A DNA stretch of 8,786 nt, taken from assembly GCA_022564535.1 (NCBI GenBank), contig JADFLD010000047.1, positions 1 to 8,786 of the forward strand, given 5' to 3'. Positions within the stretch are counted from its first letter, which is position 1, and the number at the start of each line of letters is the position of its first letter. Below, in pieces: positions 5,688-8,786 of this stretch. The position numbers and the translations under genes are program-made. The notes below the pieces were generated by a model. The model saw only the letters and a program-made list of their open reading frames with translations. It made no database searches and was not told the DNA's origin. The stretch is from Gemmatimonadota bacterium. Lineage in GTDB: Bacteria > Gemmatimonadota > Gemmatimonadetes > Longimicrobiales > UBA6960.

Positions 5688-7313
5688 GGGCACGGCTTCC
5701 GCCCGCCCGCCCATGTACTCGGCCAGCCGGTGGACGAAGGGCAGGTACACGGGCTGGAGCGCCAGATCGTTCCAGAAAGCGTCCAGCGAGGTCGTCCAGA
5801 CAAGAACCTTGCCCCGGCCATAGCTCAGCTCGGCCAGCGCGACCGAGCCGTCGTCGAATCGAGCGAGCGCCGTCGCGGAGTCGGACAGCTCCAGGCGGCG
5901 GGCGCGGTAGAAGCGGGCGCCGGTGAAGTCGCCGCTACGCGGCCCTGCGAACACCTCGAACACCGGGTGCTCATAGTCGAGATAGCCGAGACGACCGCCG
6001 CGCCCCTGGATGCGGTCCTCCATAGGGCCGACCGTGCCCGGCAGCATGTCCGCGGCCGACGCGGGCCAGCCGCCGTCTTGACCGAGCGCCACGAGGATGC
6101 CGCCACCGGCTTCGACGTAGGCCCGAAGCCGCTCCGCGGAACCCCCGTCGATCTGGACGTCGTTCAGGAAGACCGCGTCCGTGCCTTCCAGGTCCACGGG
6201 CCGAACGACGCTCGCCCGTCTCGTGCGCACATCGAAGCGGCCGTCGTCGGAGATCTCGAGCGCGCCTCGGAGATACAAGCTGACGTCGTCTGCGGCCCCG
6301 GCACCCTCCACCACGAGCACCCGCAGGGCCGTGCCCGGGGACAGCACGAAATGATGCGCGTTGTCCGCCGTGAGGGCGTCGTCTGGTAACCGGACCGTAC
6401 CCCGCGTGTGCGGTCGCGACAGGGTAACGGGCTGGAACGTCACAGCGGCCGAGGCGTTCGGCTCGAGCATGACGGACCGGGTCTGGATCTCCTGACCGTC
6501 CAACTCGAGCGACACCATGACTTCGCGAGTCTCGGCGCCCCCGCGGCGGACGACGCGCGCGGTCGGCGTCACGCGCTCGCGGCCGGCCACGGCCTGACGG
6601 GGCAAGGAGACGTCGGTGATCATCACGTTGTCCACCGGTTCGTCGCTCCCCAGCAGGATCGGGATCATCCGTGAGCCCGGGGGCAGGTGCACACCCTCGT
6701 CACCGGTCCAGCCCGTCCGCTGAAAGTCGGTGAGCAGATAGACCGCGCCGGACGGCAGAGTCGATTCTTCCAGAATGGTTTGTGCGACCTTGAGCGCTGG
6801 GCCGTACCGGGTCGAGCCGGAAGAGACCTCGATCGTGTCGAGCGCTCCCCGCAGGCGGACGCGATCGGCAGTGGAGCGTGCAACGACGTTCGCGCCGCGC
6901 GCGAAGACGACCAGTGAGGCCCGGTCGAGGGGGCCGAGTGCCGCGAAGATCGCGCGCGCCTCCGTTCGCGCCCGATCGAGTTTGTCGCCGATCGCCATGC
7001 TATACGATTGGTCGATGAGGACCACGACCTCCGTCGGTCCCGACGCGGCTCCGAGAGCCAGCCCGCTCTGATCGAGGAAGGGTCGGGCGAACGCCAGGAC
7101 GAGTAGCGCTAGAGCCAGCGCACGCAGTGAGAGCAGGAACCAGTGCTGGATTCGCCGCCGCCTCTGCTCCTGGTACGGGATCTTTTGCAGGAACATCAGG
7201 GACGGGAAGTGCACGACGTTGCGCCGCTGCTTGCGCGTGAGGTGCACGACGATCGGGACGACGACACCCGCGATGCCGAGTAGGAAGAGCGGAACGAGGA
7301 AGGCGAGATTCAT
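5685..7313 (-). CDS. BatA-domain, vWA-containing membrane protein, N-terminal 542 residues before an amber codon
   Basis: The N-terminal BatA (aerotolerance regulator) domain is clear. It has a first membrane segment at about 4-24, then the basic TRKQRRNVVHFPSLMFLQKI stretch, then a second membrane segment at about 58-78 ending in ARPFL. A von Willebrand factor A domain follows, with metal-site residues D101-x-S103-x-S105, a Thr near 168 (SGSTRYGP) and D196 in YLLTDFQ. Residues about 240-310 are beta-rich. Residues about 330-540 resemble the class-I glutamine-amidotransferase-like part of these proteins (DAVFLNDVQIDGG, YVEAGGGILVALGQ) and end in GKVLVWTTSLDAFWNDLALQ. The topology inferred from charges places the vWA domain outside the cytoplasm. 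The ATG at 7313 overlaps the DUF58 TGA as ATGA, so translation is probably coupled. The oddity is the stop: TAG falls before the expected C-terminal segment and last membrane anchor, which are encoded directly downstream in frame. It is probably a partner of the MoxR and DUF58 proteins in an envelope-associated complex. Confidence 0.9.
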   Translation of the reverse strand: MNLAFLVPLFLLGIAGVVVPIVVHLTRKQRRNVVHFPSLMFLQKIPYQEQRRRRIQHWFLLSLRALALALLVLAFARPFLDQSGLALGAASGPTEVVVLIDQSYSMAIGDKLDRARTEARAIFAALGPLDRASLVVFARGANVVARSTADRVRLRGALDTIEVSSGSTRYGPALKVAQTILEESTLPSGAVYLLTDFQRTGWTGDEGVHLPPGSRMIPILLGSDEPVDNVMITDVSLPRQAVAGRERVTPTARVVRRGGAETREVMVSLELDGQEIQTRSVMLEPNASAAVTFQPVTLSRPHTRGTVRLPDDALTADNAHHFVLSPGTALRVLVVEGAGAADDVSLYLRGALEISDDGRFDVRTRRASVVRPVDLEGTDAVFLNDVQIDGGSAERLRAYVEAGGGILVALGQDGGWPASAADMLPGTVGPMEDRIQGRGGRLGYLDYEHPVFEVFAGPRSGDFTGARFYRARRLELSDSATALARFDDGSVALAELSYGRGKVLVWTTSLDAFWNDLALQPVYLPFVHRLAEYMGGRAEAVP

Positions 7314-8230
7314 CGCGCTCTGCTCAGACTTTCACGCGCCAGGAGATACCGAAAAAGGGCCATGTCCAGCGGCTTCGACGTATCGAGCAGCGTGTAGTCG
7401 ATTCGACTCTCTGCGAAGCGCGTCCGGAGCTCGTCTAGATGTGCCTTCACCATCTGCAGGTAGTCGTCCCTGAGCCTGCCAGGAATGACCGGTATCTGCT
7501 CTCCGGTTTCGAGATCTTCGAAGCCCGAAGCCTCCTCGAACGGGAATTCCAGCTCGTACGGGTCCATCACGTGGAAGACGATGACGTCGTGGCCCCGGGC
7601 GCGCAGCGGCCCCAGAGCACTCAGAATGACATCGGGGTCCTCGTAGAAATCGGACACGACGACGAGGATGCCCTTTCGGGCGAGCATCTCCGTGATCCGG
7701 AGCATCGGCGCCCGGAGGCTTCCCGGCCTTTCAGCTTTCGCCCGATCGAGGGTGTGCAGGATCGTGTCGAGGCGCTTCATCGACGGGGGCACGTAGTCCA
7801 CGACTTCATGATCGAAGGTGACCAGGCCTATCCGATCGCGCTGCCGACTCGAGAAGAAGGTGAGACACGCGGTGAGGTATCGAGCGTAGTCGAACTTGGT
7901 TAACGAATGACTTCCGTAATTCATCGACGCGGAGACGTCGAGCAGGACCGAGAAGTTGGAGTTCGTGTCGGCCTCGAAGAGCTTTATGTAGTGCCGGTCG
8001 GTCCGGGCGTAGAGGCGCCAGTCGATTCTGCGTATATCATCTCCGGGCATGTACGGGCGGTGCTCGGCGAAGTTCGTGCTGAAGCCCAGAAACGGCGATC
8101 GATGGAGCCCGGTCAGGAACCCGTGGACGACCGTACGGGCGAGCAACGCGAGATTCCCGATCCGGCCGAGTACGGCGGGATCCAGGAACTGTGTGCCTGC
8201 GGCGGCGGTTCGGGTGGGTGCGGTCGCCAA
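7310..8230 (-). CDS. DUF58 domain-containing protein with vWA-like fold (306 aa)
   Basis: This is a DUF58 protein, a soluble family almost always encoded next to MoxR ATPases. The hallmark region lies at residues 41-90: GLHRSPFLGFSTNFAEHRPY, then MPGDDIRRIDWRLYARTDR and FEADTN. A vWA-like metal site follows: D98-x-S100-x-S102 in LLDVSASM, and a later Asp in VVVSDFYEDP at about 194. No membrane segment is present, unlike longer DUF58 proteins with two N-terminal helices, so it should be cytoplasmic. The start is TTG at 8230: TAAGG lies 7 nt upstream, and the FLDPAVLGRIGNL stretch typical of the family's N-terminus begins at residue 15. The gene starts 9 nt after the MoxR stop and overlaps the next gene by 4 nt. 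It probably acts as the adaptor or scaffold linking MoxR to the membrane vWA protein; that role is inferred from context. Confidence 0.94.
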   Translation of the reverse strand: MATAPTRTAAAGTQFLDPAVLGRIGNLALLARTVVHGFLTGLHRSPFLGFSTNFAEHRPYMPGDDIRRIDWRLYARTDRHYIKLFEADTNSNFSVLLDVSASMNYGSHSLTKFDYARYLTACLTFFSSRQRDRIGLVTFDHEVVDYVPPSMKRLDTILHTLDRAKAERPGSLRAPMLRITEMLARKGILVVVSDFYEDPDVILSALGPLRARGHDVIVFHVMDPYELEFPFEEASGFEDLETGEQIPVIPGRLRDDYLQMVKAHLDELRTRFAESRIDYTLLDTSKPLDMALFRYLLARESLSRAR

Positions 8231-8237
8231 AGTCTGG

Positions 8238-8242
8238 CCTTA
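8238..8242 (-). promoter_or_regulatory. Ribosome site supporting the TTG start of the DUF58 gene
   Basis: TAAGG overlaps the MoxR stop codon (TAA, 8240-8242) and sits 7 nt before the TTG at 8230. It supports this non-ATG start and tight coupling of the two genes. Confidence 0.55.
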
Positions 8243-8786
8243 CATGCCGGAGGATGGGACGGGCACGTACTCGAGCAGCATATCTACCAATGCGGACGCG
8301 GTGGTGCCTTCCGACTCCGCGTGGAAGTTCGTAAGCACGCGGTGCCGCATGACGGGCTGCGCGAGCGACTGGATGTCCTCGAACGTGACGTGGTAACGGC
8401 CCTGCGTGAGCGCCCGGGCCTTCGCACCGAGCACCAGGTATTGTGCGGCGCGCGGAGAGGCGCCGTACGCGATCCACTTCTTGACGAAGTCGGGGCTGTC
8501 GCCGTTCGGGCTGGGGCGGCTCATCCGAACCAGATTCACCGCATAACGGAGAACGGACTCGGAGACCGGAACCCGGCGGACGAGCTCCTGAAACGCGACG
8601 AGGTCGGGGCCGGTGACCGCGTGCTTGAATTGCGGATTTTGGTTGCTGGTCGTCGTACGGATGACCTCGAGCTCATCTTCCTCGCTGAGGTGATCGATCG
8701 CGATTTCGAACATGAAACGATCGAGCTGTGCTTCGGGCAGCGGATACGTGCCCTCGAGTTCGATGGGGTTCTGTGTCGCGAAGACG
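8240..8786 (-). CDS. MoxR-family AAA+ ATPase, C-terminal 181 residues (5' end outside the window)
   Basis: The reading frame enters from the right edge; the first whole codon is at 8785. Visible motifs are the sensor-1 region FATQNPIELEGTYPLPEAQ, immediately followed by LDRFMFEI, the usual MoxR arginine-finger neighbourhood. Next come the lid-domain helices, with sensor-2 Arg in YGASPRAAQYLVLGAKARAL, and the conserved ending DIQSLAQPVMRHRVLTNFHAE. Walker A and B lie beyond the window. MoxR ATPases are cytoplasmic chaperone-like machines that work with vWA proteins to remodel or activate protein complexes. An ATG at 8713 exists inside the frame, but starting there would cut through the ATPase core, so it is not the start. 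The stop TAA is 9 nt before the DUF58 gene, making this the probable first gene of the visible operon. Confidence 0.96.
   Translation of the reverse strand, partial: VFATQNPIELEGTYPLPEAQLDRFMFEIAIDHLSEEDELEVIRTTTSNQNPQFKHAVTGPDLVAFQELVRRVPVSESVLRYAVNLVRMSRPSPNGDSPDFVKKWIAYGASPRAAQYLVLGAKARALTQGRYHVTFEDIQSLAQPVMRHRVLTNFHAESEGTTASALVDMLLEYVPVPSSGM

Overview
The window is GC-rich, densely coding, and every supported gene lies on the minus strand, so transcription runs from high to low coordinates. Gene content suggests a GC-rich Gram-negative environmental bacterium. The set MoxR ATPase / DUF58 / BatA-domain vWA protein / long DUF4175 protein with Gln-Gly and poly-Gly tracts is most reminiscent of Gemmatimonadota or a neighbouring phylum. 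That placement is an impression from family knowledge, not a tested result.

Layout in transcription order: (1) the C-terminal 181 residues of a MoxR-type AAA+ ATPase, entering from the right edge (8240-8786). (2) A cytoplasmic DUF58/vWA protein (7310-8230, TTG start, 9-nt gap). (3) A membrane BatA-domain/vWA protein starting in an ATGA overlap. Its reading frame is interrupted by an in-frame amber codon at 5685-5687, giving a 542-codon part (5685-7313) and a 165-codon part in the same frame (5184-5681). (4) After a ~105-nt gap, a 1169-aa DUF4175 protein (1569-5078) with three N-terminal membrane segments and a very long, probably periplasmic, coiled-coil and low-complexity region. (5) A 63-codon open frame (1381-1572) with no ATG/GTG/TTG start. 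It begins at a CTG that overlaps the DUF4175 stop by 4 nt and ends 17 nt inside the next gene. (6) A two-part SRPBCC/AHSA1-like protein (546-1397). (7) The first 163 residues of EttA, an ABC-F translation factor, leaving at the left edge (1-490).

Genes 1-4 look like one functional module. A MoxR ATPase and a soluble DUF58 protein on the cytoplasmic side would pair with a membrane-anchored, outward-facing vWA protein and a huge membrane-anchored coiled-coil protein. This resembles the Bat (aerotolerance) loci of Bacteroides and Leptospira, with DUF4175 where BatB/C/D would be expected. The substrate is unknown. Genes 5-6 may belong to the same transcript because they abut or overlap; EttA is probably an unrelated housekeeping gene.

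The two observations most worth checking are the amber codon that splits the BatA-domain protein, probably a Trp TGG to TAG change, and the overlooked small CTG-initiated frame that exactly fills the gap between DUF4175 and SRPBCC. I saw no tRNA, rRNA, CRISPR array, insertion sequence, phage gene or convincing terminator.
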